Shown one piece after another: positions 1 through 8,600 of a stretch of DNA of 48,915 nucleotides. This stretch comes from an uncultured Clostridia bacterium (GTDB lineage: Bacteria; Bacillota; Clostridia; Oscillospirales; Ruminococcaceae). The notes beneath the pieces are model-generated. The model made no database searches. It was not told the origin of the DNA and saw only the letters and a list, made by a program, of their open reading frames with translations. Position 1 is the first letter of the stretch; each line of letters starts with the position of its first letter. The stretch lies in NCBI GenBank assembly GCA_947625375.1, contig CANQOC010000017.1, positions 1 through 48,915 on the forward strand, given 5' to 3'. The translations under genes and the position numbers were made by a program.

Positions 1-106
1 TTGAAACTCATTGAGTGCACTGTTTTAAATGACTCCTATATTAGAGTTCGCTATCAAGTGCTTCGCTGACAACTTCCGATTTATCCGCAAGATGAATATT
101 ATGCAA

Positions 107-132
107 AAAAGCAGACGGTTTCGTCTGCTTTT
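107..132. terminator. Hairpin terminator, probably bidirectional
   Basis: An 11-bp perfect stem (AAAAGCAGACG paired with CGTCTGCTTTT) closes a GTTT loop. Read on the minus strand it ends in a run of six T and follows the 38-residue gene, so it should stop that transcript. A near-identical hairpin with matching left flank (ttatccgcaagatgaat) lies at 20624-20681 after the GH5 gene. Confidence 0.75.
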
Positions 133-162
133 GCCGTTTTATGCGGGACTGCACGAGCGATG

Positions 163-279
163 TCAGTCGTTTTCCGAGTTTTCCTCGACGTATTCGCGGT
201 ATTCCTCTTCGCTCGCGAAGAGCATATATTTCCCGTTGACATAGCCCATGTATCCGCTTGAAGTGTCATAGCCTTTCAT
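163..279 (-). CDS. Small conserved-looking protein, 38 residues
   Basis: A short minus-strand gene that begins MKGYDTSSGYMGYVNG and ends in an acidic tail rich in Glu and Tyr. A GGAGG sequence at 286-290 sits seven bases before the ATG, and a strong hairpin terminator follows the stop at 107-132. These three signals together make it a believable gene despite its length. There is no signal peptide, membrane segment or cysteine pair. From memory, similar MKGY...GYVNGKYMLFAS small proteins occur across Clostridia without assigned function, but that is recall and not a search result. It is monocistronic and divergent from the two-component operon to its right. Function unknown. Confidence 0.7.
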   Translation of the reverse strand: MKGYDTSSGYMGYVNGKYMLFASEEEYREYVEENSEND

Positions 280-366
280 AATAATCCTCCTGTCGGTGAA
301 TCAAAACCCGTTTGCTTCTATGACTGTATTCTACCGCACCAAGAGTACAAAAATACGGACAGTAAA

Positions 367-412
367 TCCGCATAACAGAAGACAAGTCCAAAATCACGGA
401 CTCTTATGCGGA
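367..412. other. Inverted repeat between divergent genes
   Basis: Nine-base arms TCCGCATAA (367-375) and TTATGCGGA (404-412) enclose a second pair AGTCC/GGACT. It lies between the divergent small protein gene and the two-component operon. It could be an operator or a hairpin in either leader; no T-run follows, so a terminator is less likely. Confidence 0.4.
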
Positions 413-419
413 AAACAAT

Positions 420-452
420 CTACTAACAACTAACAACTAAACAACTAATAAC
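420..452. repeat. Short heptamer tandem repeat (CTAACAA)
   Basis: About four 7-bp units of the form CTAACAA are set in register just before the promoter of the response regulator gene. It resembles the other 7-bp arrays in this window in period, though not in exact sequence. Confidence 0.5.
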
Positions 453-456
453 TATA

Positions 457-485
457 TTGACTCCACTTCCCCGATGTGATAAACT
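457..485 (+). promoter_or_regulatory. Predicted sigma-A promoter of the Bce-type operon
   Basis: TTGACT (457-462), 17-bp spacer, TAAACT (480-485), followed by the ribosome site GGGAGGTGG at 501 and the ATG at 515. Confidence 0.55.
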
Positions 486-514
486 GGCTTTATAATCTTC
501 GGGAGGTGGACTCT

Positions 515-1186
515 ATGTATCGTCTCTTCGTCGTCGAGGACGACCCCGGAATCGCGGCGGCAATCATCACACAGGCGGAGCAGTGGGGAATGTCGGCGCG
601 GGCGGCGCAGAACTTTCGGCACGTCGCCGAGGAATTCGCCGAATTCTCGCCGCACATCGCCCTGCTCGACATCTCTCTGCCCTGTTACGACGGCTATTAT
701 TGGTGCGGCGAAATCCGCAAAATCTCAAAGACCCCGATTATCTTCATCTCGTCGGCGTCGGACAACATGAACATCATAATGGCGATGAACATGGGCGCGG
801 ACGACTTTATCGCAAAGCCGTTCGACCAAAGCGTCCTCATGGCAAAGATAAACGCGCTCCTGCGGCGGACATACGACTTCGCGGCGAACATCTCGGTGGT
901 GACCCACCGCGGCGCAATCCTCAACTCCGCCGACGGCACCCTTGTCTATAACGGCGAGCAGATCCCCCTGTCGAAAAACGAGTTTAAAATCCTGCTCTGC
1001 CTGATGGAGAACCGCGGGAGGGTCGTCAGCCGCGAAAAGCTGATGGAGCGCCTTTGGAAGACCGACGAATTCATCGACGAAAACACTCTGACCGTAAACG
1101 TGAACCGTTTAAGAAAGCGGCTCGAAGCGGTTGGATTGAGCGATTTTATCGTCACAAAGCACGGCGTCGGATATACTGTCGGGTGA
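515..1186 (+). CDS. OmpR-family response regulator, BceR/GraR type
   Basis: A 223-residue response regulator. The receiver domain occupies residues 1-115, with acidic residues D9/D10, phospho-acceptor D52 in LLDISLP and conserved K101 in AKPFD. A winged-helix DNA-binding domain follows at about 130-223, ending HGVGYTVG. The ATG at 515 is chosen because GGGAGGTGG lies just upstream and the protein then begins directly with the receiver strand MYRLFVVEDD; a start at 476 would add 13 unrelated residues. It lies 7 bp before a histidine kinase of the intramembrane-sensing type and upstream of an ABC transporter of the BceAB class. By family knowledge such regulators switch on the transporter in response to bacitracin, lantibiotics or other envelope peptides. 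The inducing peptide cannot be read from sequence. Confidence 0.92.
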   Translation: MYRLFVVEDDPGIAAAIITQAEQWGMSARAAQNFRHVAEEFAEFSPHIALLDISLPCYDGYYWCGEIRKISKTPIIFISSASDNMNIIMAMNMGADDFIAKPFDQSVLMAKINALLRRTYDFAANISVVTHRGAILNSADGTLVYNGEQIPLSKNEFKILLCLMENRGRVVSREKLMERLWKTDEFIDENTLTVNVNRLRKRLEAVGLSDFIVTKHGVGYTVG

Positions 1187-1193
1187 GGTTGTT

Positions 1194-2177
1194 ATGTTTA
1201 TTAAGTATGTTTATTCAAAGCGGGGGACAATTCTTCTGTACGCGAGCCTTGCGGCGGCGCTCTGCGTCTCCTTTGCGCTGTTTCGGCTGCCGCTTCGCGC
1301 GGTGATATATCCCCTTGTGCTTTTTTCGGTGATAGGCGCGTTCGCGCTGTTTGCCGGATATGCTTCACACAGAAACAGGTATATCCGCCTCGCCGAGATA
1401 TCAAAAATGCCGCCCGAACTTATCGGGTTTGTCCCGCAGGCCGACGGCATCGGCGAGGAAAGCTATCGGAATATCGTTATGATGCTTTTGGACGCAAACT
1501 CCGAGCTCAAGCGGAAATACGACTCGAGCCTTACCGAATCGGGGGAGTATTACACCGCTTGGGTGCACCAAATCAAAACGCCGATTGCGTCGATGCGCCT
1601 GACGCTCCAGAACGAGGACACCCCGCTTTCCCGCCGCCTCTCCTCCGACCTCACGCGAATCGAGCAGTACGTCGGAATGGTGCTCGCTTATCAGCGGCTC
1701 GAATCGCCGTCGGGGGACTATGTCTTCCGGGAATATCCGCTCGACGGGATAATCCGCGGGGCGGTAAAGCGGTTTGCGCCCGAATTCATCGAGCGGCGGC
1801 TGAGCCTTGAATACTCCGGGACGGACAAGACCGTCTATACCGACGAAAAGTGGCTCGGCTTCGTCATCGAACAGGTTCTCTCGAACGCGATAAAATACAC
1901 CCGCGACGGCGGAGTGAAGATATATGTCTCCGAGCCGCTGACCCTTGTGATTGAGGACACCGGAATCGGAATTGCGCCCGAGGACCGCCCGAGGGTCTTT
2001 GAAAAGGGATATACCGGCTATAACGGGCGGACCGACCGACAGGCAAGCGGCCTCGGACTCTATCTCTGCCGAAGGATTTGCGGCAATCTCGGCGCGAAAA
2101 TATCCCTGACGTCCGAGGTCGACCGCGGGACGGCGGTCATGATTGACCTTCACCGCGACGGGATACGGTTTGAATAA
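1194..2177 (+). CDS. Intramembrane-sensing histidine kinase, BceS/GraS type
   Basis: A 327-residue kinase with two N-terminal membrane helices (about 11-30 and 36-55) separated by a very short loop, so it has almost no extracellular sensor. This is the hallmark of BceS-like kinases, which are told of drug by their ABC transporter. The phospho-acceptor is H125 in TAWVHQIKTP. The ATPase part shows the N box (VLSNAIKYT), G1 (EDTGIGI) and G2 (SGLGLYL). It follows the response regulator by 7 bp and should be co-transcribed. The pair presumably controls the transporter genes just downstream. Confidence 0.92.
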   Translation: MFIKYVYSKRGTILLYASLAAALCVSFALFRLPLRAVIYPLVLFSVIGAFALFAGYASHRNRYIRLAEISKMPPELIGFVPQADGIGEESYRNIVMMLLDANSELKRKYDSSLTESGEYYTAWVHQIKTPIASMRLTLQNEDTPLSRRLSSDLTRIEQYVGMVLAYQRLESPSGDYVFREYPLDGIIRGAVKRFAPEFIERRLSLEYSGTDKTVYTDEKWLGFVIEQVLSNAIKYTRDGGVKIYVSEPLTLVIEDTGIGIAPEDRPRVFEKGYTGYNGRTDRQASGLGLYLCRRICGNLGAKISLTSEVDRGTAVMIDLHRDGIRFE

Positions 2178-2180
2178 ATA

Positions 2181-2194
2181 TTACAAAAATGTAA
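2181..2194. promoter_or_regulatory. Predicted BceR-type operator upstream of the transporter
   Basis: A perfect inverted repeat TTACA-AAAA-TGTAA lies three bases after the kinase stop and about 90 bp before the ATPase start. A related TGTAAG half-site follows at 2211. Inverted repeats of this type in front of the ATPase gene are the usual binding site of BceR-like regulators, which suggests the transporter has its own inducible promoter. Confidence 0.6.
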
Positions 2195-2286
2195 GATTTC
2201 CGGCGGAAACTGTAAGCAGAACCGATGTCTTTAAGCTCGGGACTGTGATAGACTGATAATCAGAAAAACCGATTGGAGGTCTATTG

Positions 2287-3051
2287 ATGAGCATACTTGA
2301 AGTAAGCGGAATAAAAAAGGTCTATACGGGGCGCTTCGGCGGAACAAGGGTCGAGGCGCTTAAAAACGTGTCCTTCAGCGTCGAGCAGGGCGAGTTTATC
2401 GCGATTATGGGCGAGTCGGGGTCGGGAAAGACGACCCTTCTGAATATCCTCGCCGCGCTCGACCGTCCGACGTCGGGAAGCGTTATCCTCGACGGAATGG
2501 ACCTTTCGAGGATTAAGGAATCCGCGATTGCGCAGTTTCGGCGCGACAACCTCGGATTTGTGTTTCAGGAGTTCAACCTTCTGGACACCTTCACCCTCGA
2601 GGACAACATCTTTCTCCCGCTCGTCCTCTCGGGGACGCCATATCACGAAATGCAGGAGAGGCTTCGCCCGATTGCCGCAAAATTGGGCATACCCGGACTG
2701 ATGAAAAAGTACCCCTATGAGGTCTCGGGCGGACAGAAACAGCGCGCGGCCGTCGCGAGGGCGATGATTACTAACCCGAAGCTCATTCTTGCCGACGAGC
2801 CGACCGGCGCGCTCGATTCGCGCTCCTCCGACGAGCTATTAAGGCTCTTCGCCGAGGTCAATATCCTCGGGCAGACGATTCTGATGGTCACTCACTCGGT
2901 AAAGGCGGCGAGCGTCGCCGGACGCGTCCTTTTCATCAAGGACGGCGAGGTCTTTCACCAGCTCTACCGCGGCGACGCCTCGGACTCCGAGTTTTACCAG
3001 CGCATCGCCGACACGCTCACGACCCTTTCGACTCGGGGTGCGGAAGAATGA
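2287..3051 (+). CDS. ABC transporter ATPase, BceA type
   Basis: A 254-residue ABC ATPase with Walker A GESGSGKTT, signature VSGGQKQRAA and Walker B LILADEPTGALD, close to the MacB/LolD/BceA group. The ATG at 2287 is preferred to a TTG three bases earlier because GGAGG at 2275-2279 then lies seven bases upstream. It overlaps the permease gene by four bases (ATGA), indicating translational coupling. With the permease it would form a transporter that removes peptide antibiotics from their membrane target and at the same time acts as the sensor for the adjacent kinase. Confidence 0.93.
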   Translation: MSILEVSGIKKVYTGRFGGTRVEALKNVSFSVEQGEFIAIMGESGSGKTTLLNILAALDRPTSGSVILDGMDLSRIKESAIAQFRRDNLGFVFQEFNLLDTFTLEDNIFLPLVLSGTPYHEMQERLRPIAAKLGIPGLMKKYPYEVSGGQKQRAAVARAMITNPKLILADEPTGALDSRSSDELLRLFAEVNILGQTILMVTHSVKAASVAGRVLFIKDGEVFHQLYRGDASDSEFYQRIADTLTTLSTRGAEE

Positions 3052-5096
3052 GGGCGGGGTATTATCCGCGGCTTGCGTTCGAGGGCATACGCAAGAACCG
3101 CCGGCTCTATGTTCCCTATATTCTCACCTGCGTCGGCATGGTGATGATGCTCTATATCATAAGCTTTTTGGCGGAGGACGTCGAAAAAATCGGCTTCCGC
3201 GGCTCCGAGACCCTGAGCATCGTCCCGTCGCTCGGGACGGTCGTAATCGCGGTGTTCTCCTGCATCTTCCTTTTTTATACGAATTCGTTCCTCGTCCGCC
3301 GTCGGAAAAAGGAATTCGGGCTCTATAATATCCTCGGAATGGGAAAGCGGAATCTTTCAATCATAATCTTTTACGAGACGCTTATGATAGCCGCGATATC
3401 CCTTTTGGCGGGACTTCCGCTCGGGATTTTGTTCTCAAAGCTCGCCGAGCTGCTTCTTCTGAACATTCTGCGCGTCGAGGTAAACTACGAATTTTTCGTC
3501 TCTTTCCGCGCAATCCTCCTGACGTCCGAGGCATTCGGGGCAATCTTTCTTTTGCAGCTTCTGAATTCGGTCCGTCAGGTGCGGTTTTCGACCGCAATCA
3601 ATCTTCTTCACTCCGAAAACTACGGCGAAAAGCCGTCGAAGCTGAATTGGCTTTTCGGGGCGTTCGGGGCGATTCTCCTCGGCGGCGCGTATTATATCGC
3701 CGTGTCAATCAAGAACCCGGTCTCGGCGCTCGCGGCGTTCACGGTCGCGGTGATAATGGTTATCATCGGGACATATTTGGTGATGATATCCGGCTCGGTG
3801 ATGTTCTGTCAGCTCCTTAAAAAGTGGAAGAGCTATTACTACCGCCCGAACCGCTTTGTTTCGGTCAGCTCGATGGTATACCGAATGAAGCGCAACGGCG
3901 CGGGTCTTGCGTCGATATGTATTTTGGCGACGATGGTCCTTGTGACGGTGTCGTCGACGACAAGCCTCTATTTCGGAATGGAGGACTCGCTTTATGAGAG
4001 ATATCCCCGCGAGATGGACGTCGACGTTTCGGTGTATTCGGTGTCCGACCTCAATGCCGAGCGGATTGAGCCGATAATGGAGGCGATTGACGGCGTCAAC
4101 GAAAAATACGGCGTTGTCCCCGAAAACGGTTTTTCATACATGACCGCGACGGTCGCGGGAATGGTCGCCGGGGACGAGGTCGAGACCGACTCGACACAGG
4201 TGAACGAGCTGGACCTTAGCGCCGGCGGACTGTTTCAGTTTTACTTCGTCCCGCTGTCCGAATACAACCGCGTCTGCGGAAAGAGCGAGACGCTGAATCC
4301 CGGCGAGGCGATGATATATACTCCCCGCGCGGAATATTCCCCCGACAGGATAAGCTTTCACGGGGCGGGAAGCTTTGACATCGTAAAGCGGCTCGAAAGC
4401 TTTCCGACCGACGGCGACGCGGCGGCTTCGATGGCTCCGCCGATGGTGGTCGTCGTGCCGAATCTCGAGGACGCGCTCGGAAGCCTAACCCAAGTCGCGC
4501 TCTATACCGGCGACCCGCTTGTGACGGCGAAGCTTGTGTATGACTATGACACCGGAATCGACGCCGAAATCCAGCCGGAGTATTCAAAGGCGGTCGGCGA
4601 GGCGCTTTTGGGTCTTGAGGGCGACGAATACCGCGTCCGCTACCGCACGGTCAGCAGCCGCGAGGACGACCGTCAGGACTTCCTCGGCCTCTACGGCGGA
4701 CTCTTCTACCTCGGGATAATGCTCTCGGCGGTGTTCGGGTTCGCGGCGGTGCTGATTATCTACTATAAACAGATTTCGGAGGGATACGAGGACCGCTCCC
4801 GCTTCGGGATTATGCGAAAGGTCGGAATGACCGACCGCGACATCAGAAAGAGCATAAATTCACAGCTCCTGACCGTCTTCTATCTTCCGCTCATCTTCGC
4901 GGGAATCCACCTTTTGTTTGCGTACCCTCTTATTGAAAAGATACTGACTATGCTCCAGCTGAGCAACGTCGGGCTCTTCGCCGCGGTCACGCTGATTTGT
5001 TTCGCGGTGTTCGCCGTGCTCTATATGCTGGTCTACAAGATAACCTCGAACGCCTATTACAACATCGTCAGGGGCGCAAAGGAGGAGAGAGAATGA
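3048..5096 (+). CDS. ABC transporter permease, BceB/FtsX type
   Basis: A 682-residue permease with one membrane helix near residue 25, clusters of helices before and after, and a large soluble region at about 310-555 (starting after LYFGMEDSLYERYPREMDVDV) that would face outside. Such a single big extracellular domain between helices 7 and 8 is typical of BceB permeases and is where peptide substrates are recognised. The C terminus carries FtsX-type helices with the motif EDRSRFGIMRKVGM. It overlaps the ATPase upstream and a small peptide gene downstream by four bases each. Confidence 0.92.
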   Translation: MRAGYYPRLAFEGIRKNRRLYVPYILTCVGMVMMLYIISFLAEDVEKIGFRGSETLSIVPSLGTVVIAVFSCIFLFYTNSFLVRRRKKEFGLYNILGMGKRNLSIIIFYETLMIAAISLLAGLPLGILFSKLAELLLLNILRVEVNYEFFVSFRAILLTSEAFGAIFLLQLLNSVRQVRFSTAINLLHSENYGEKPSKLNWLFGAFGAILLGGAYYIAVSIKNPVSALAAFTVAVIMVIIGTYLVMISGSVMFCQLLKKWKSYYYRPNRFVSVSSMVYRMKRNGAGLASICILATMVLVTVSSTTSLYFGMEDSLYERYPREMDVDVSVYSVSDLNAERIEPIMEAIDGVNEKYGVVPENGFSYMTATVAGMVAGDEVETDSTQVNELDLSAGGLFQFYFVPLSEYNRVCGKSETLNPGEAMIYTPRAEYSPDRISFHGAGSFDIVKRLESFPTDGDAAASMAPPMVVVVPNLEDALGSLTQVALYTGDPLVTAKLVYDYDTGIDAEIQPEYSKAVGEALLGLEGDEYRVRYRTVSSREDDRQDFLGLYGGLFYLGIMLSAVFGFAAVLIIYYKQISEGYEDRSRFGIMRKVGMTDRDIRKSINSQLLTVFYLPLIFAGIHLLFAYPLIEKILTMLQLSNVGLFAAVTLICFAVFAVLYMLVYKITSNAYYNIVRGAKEERE

Positions 5097-5179
5097 AAAG
5101 ACTTGCCGCAATAATCGTTGCGATGCTCGCGATAGCTTGGCTCGCCGTCAGGGCCGATAGAGAGGAGGATTTTGAATGA
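5093..5179 (+). CDS. 28-residue membrane peptide, translationally coupled
   Basis: A tiny gene whose ATG overlaps the permease stop (ATGA) and whose TGA overlaps the next ATG in the same way. GGAGGAGAG lies seven bases upstream. It encodes one hydrophobic helix (LAAIIVAMLAIAWLAV) after MKR, followed by a charged end RADREEDFE. The double overlap leaves no gap in the operon and makes chance unlikely. It could be a small regulatory subunit of the transporter or a leader that couples translation of the lipoprotein. Function unknown. Confidence 0.6.
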   Translation: MKRLAAIIVAMLAIAWLAVRADREEDFE

Positions 5180-5631
5180 GACTCTTCGCCCTTATAATCG
5201 CGGCGGCGCTGTTTTTGACCCTTTCCGCCTGCGACGGCTATAAAAACCGCCTTCTGAATGTCTATGACACCGTCGTCGAGGCGTTCGGCGAGGTCCCGAT
5301 TACCCCGGATATCCTTTTAATCGGCAAGCGCGACTCCGAGGATTCGTACACCGGGATATACTCCGCCGACTGCGACCGAAAAACCGGGCGGGACGTCGTC
5401 TTCGGCGGAACGTCGGTCGAGCCGAGGGTCATTTATATCACCGCGATGACGGCGTGCAAAAACGGTTATGCCGCAATCACCGTCGAAAACGGCGGCAGCA
5501 AGCGGGTCCTTTCGCCGGACGGGAGCGGGGTAATCGAAGCCGAGGTCACTGCGAGCGGCAGCTTTTATATCACCGTATTCTATGAAGGCTTTTCCGGCAC
5601 GGTGGTGCTAAAATCGTCGGACAGAGAGTAA
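5176..5631 (+). CDS. Lipoprotein at the end of the Bce-type operon
   Basis: A 151-residue protein with a signal peptide ending in the lipobox LSAC, so it should be lipid-anchored at Cys19 on the outer face of the membrane. GAGGAGG precedes its ATG inside the upstream peptide gene. The rest is a short, beta-rich domain of no family I recognise. Because it is the last gene of a peptide-sensing operon and ends at a terminator, it may help detect or sequester the peptide; that role is inferred from position only. Confidence 0.8.
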   Translation: MRLFALIIAAALFLTLSACDGYKNRLLNVYDTVVEAFGEVPITPDILLIGKRDSEDSYTGIYSADCDRKTGRDVVFGGTSVEPRVIYITAMTACKNGYAAITVENGGSKRVLSPDGSGVIEAEVTASGSFYITVFYEGFSGTVVLKSSDRE

Positions 5632-5632
5632 C

Positions 5633-5664
5633 AAAAAGAGGGGCAAAATGCCCCTCTCTTTATA
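5633..5664. terminator. Convergent bidirectional terminator
   Basis: The stem AGAGGGGC / GCCCCTCT closes an AAAAT loop (5637-5657), with A-rich sequence on the left and T-rich sequence on the right. It separates the plus-strand operon from the minus-strand sensor protease gene. Confidence 0.85.
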
Positions 5665-5684
5665 CACACTTCTTTTTTATACGT

Positions 5685-8600
5685 TTATTCTGCCGGGGAA
5701 ATCTGCCCCACGCCGTCAATTATCTCCCACTCGTCGCTTTCCTCGTGATACATCATTCCGAAGGTCTGCCTTATATGCCCGCTTTCGAGCGCTGTCTTTG
5801 AGGGGTCATATTCCGCGTCATATTCGGCGGCGATGACATAGAATTTTTCGTTTAAATCATCGTCGCTCCAGCCGTGCTCAAGCGCAAGCTCACTCCCGGA
5901 ATACATCTCCGCAAGGCGATAGGTCTCGTCCCAGTCCACTGAAATATTGCCTATCTCAAAGCTGAGGACATAGTCGCTCTGCGCCTCGGCTTCAAGCCTT
6001 TCGCGGACCATTTCGATTGCCGCCCCGGTGTCGGCATAGTAAAAGTCCGCCGTGAACTCGAACCGGCTGCTTCCGTCGGCAGAATAGTCGGGAAGCTCAA
6101 TCGAGGCTATCTTCCAAGCGCCGTCTTCCCTTTCGAGGTGGAAAATATAGTCGTCGACGTTGTCGCCGTCGTGATTCTGGGTTATCGTCGTATAGACGGT
6201 CATTCGGCCGTCGCCGTCATATACCGCGCCGCGTATCGGGAAATCGCAGACAAAAGTGCCCGAATAGTCGCCGTCGATGGCGTACATTTTCCCCTCGTGC
6301 TCGACGAAGACCCGGTGCCTGCCGAATTGGTTGTGAAGTATAAGCGAGCAGAAATCGTTCGTAAATGCCCTGTGAAGCATCGCCTCGCACTTTTCATAGG
6401 TGTCGTATTCCTCGGCAAGCGGGATATACCCGCCTCCGTCGAACTGAATAAATCCGTTGTCCCGCCTTTGAAGGTGCAGGAAGAGGCTTGCCTCGGTGTA
6501 GTCGTCCCAGAGCGAAAGCGAGAGCGCTTCTTCTGTTGCCTCGGGGTCATAGTCGACACTCGCCCTGCTGTCGGTATCGTTCAGAAATCTGTTGAACGCT
6601 TCGGCCTGTGCGTAAAAGTCCGTGAAGACGGCATAATCGGGAACGTCTTCGTACGACTCCGCCGTGCTGAGATAATCATAAAACTCCTCGTCGGCTTCGT
6701 CCTCTGGGTCATAGACATAGATATTTCCGATGTTTGAGGTCACGGCGTATATCCTCGGAAGCCTTTCGCGGTTTTGGTATCTCGCCGTGAAGCAATAGGC
6801 GTATTCGGTATAGATGCCGTCGCGTTTTCCGATTTTTATTTCTTGGACATCCCTGCCGCCGTCCGAAGAAAGCTCGATACCCCCGAAGCCGCTGTATTGC
6901 GCATATTCCTCAAGGGCCTCGCTTAAAATATCTTCCGCTTCATCATAAGAAATCAAAGGTGCGGGCTTGCTCTCGCCGGTGGAAAATACGATACTGTCGA
7001 TTATCCCGAAAATAACGCTCATATCGTCCTGCTCGCTAAGGTCAAAGAATATGCACATGCTCGAAAAATCGTCAAAGGTCGCATAGTCCAACACGCCGTC
7101 GCGATAGCAAAGCTTCATTTTATACCCCGAAGCATTGGTATAATCCGAAACGTCATAGGTAACCCCGAGAACCTCCTGCGATTCGAGATAGCTCTGCGCA
7201 CGGCCGCTTACAGCCGACGCTATAAACATCTTCCCGCCGTACATTTCGCGTTGTTCGGGGATTTCGCCGTCATAAAGCTGGATACCGACATGCTGAAGGT
7301 CATAATCCTCCAGCGTATAGCTCTGCCAGCTCACTGGAATGTCGACGTTTATAATCTGTCCGTCAAAATTCCGGGAGACGTTTTTGACGCTCTCGGCCGT
7401 CGTCAGCGGCGTTGTCTCTTTTGTCGCGGGGTCATAGATGTAATCCAGAAAATATTCGCCGCCGGTGTCCCAGCAGGAGAACTGAACCCTGCCGTCCTCG
7501 GTCCACTTATAAACCGCGGTGGCCATGTCGGGGTCGGCCTCCTCGGGTCTGGCAATCCTCTCCTCGGTGCCGCTCTGAATGTCGAAGACCCAGAGTCCCA
7601 AGCGATAGACCGGCTCGCCGTTTTCGGCGTATTTGTTTGATTCATAGAGGATTTTACTGCCGTCGGGACTTATCCGCGGAGCAGTGACCCACTCTATGCG
7701 CTCATACTTTCCGGTGATGTCGTAATAGTCGTTAAAGCTGAATCCGAAGGCGGTGTCGGGGAGGACCGGCTCGGTCGCACCGGTTTCAAAGTTTAGAAGA
7801 TAAATCTGGTCACGGGCAATCAGGTCCCAATCGTAGACCAAAAGCCTGTTCTCGTCGAGGGCATAGATTTCGTCGACCGCCTCTTCGCGGCCGTCGGTGA
7901 ACGCGTCGATGAATTCGCCGTCGTTCGTATACCTGAATGTCACGGTGACGTTGTGCGCGATTTCGCTGATGATGCTTTCGCCTGCGTCCTCGGCGTCATG
8001 CCGCCCGGTGAAGTCGGGATTGAAGTAAAATACCTTCTGCACAAACCTGTTGACCGGGGCGAGCCAGTCATAGCTGTCATAGTCGGTGATGTTGTCATGC
8101 GAGACCTCGGCGATTCTGTACCCGTCGGGAGTGTCTTCAAGAATCAGCTTTACGGTGTAATATTCGCCGACCTCGTTTCTGTCCCATTCGCGGTAGAAGT
8201 CGAGGCGAAGCCGCCCGTCATCCAGCTCCTCTGTCCCGTAGACATATTCGGGCGAGACATACCAGCCGCCGCCTCCCGCCATCAGCGAGAAGGTCTTTCC
8301 GTCATGCTCGATATAGTGCCCGTCGGAGAGATATGTTTCGGCAAGCTCGTCGGTGAAGAGTCCGCGCATAAAGCCTTCAAGCTGACTCCATTCGGTGTAC
8401 CCCTCCTGATTGACCGGGTAATAGAGGTCGCCGTTTACGGTGATACCGTCGTCCGGACCGATATCCATATCATCGGGGCCGTTGATGCTGCCGAAGCTGA
8501 GCGAATCGACGGTGTAAATCTGTTCAAAGAAGATATAGCGGTTAATTAAGTCTTCAAATTCAGAGTCGGACTGATTTTCGGACAGTGCTGCGCCGACGCG

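Noticed and set aside
29..244. A 71-codon plus-strand frame at the left edge
   Set aside because: It runs through the hairpin terminator and opposite the better-supported 38-residue minus-strand gene, and has no ribosome site.
6138..8549. Plus-strand frames of up to ~200 codons within the M56 gene
   Set aside because: They lie opposite a continuous 1501-codon gene with recognisable domains and have no ribosome sites or known motifs.
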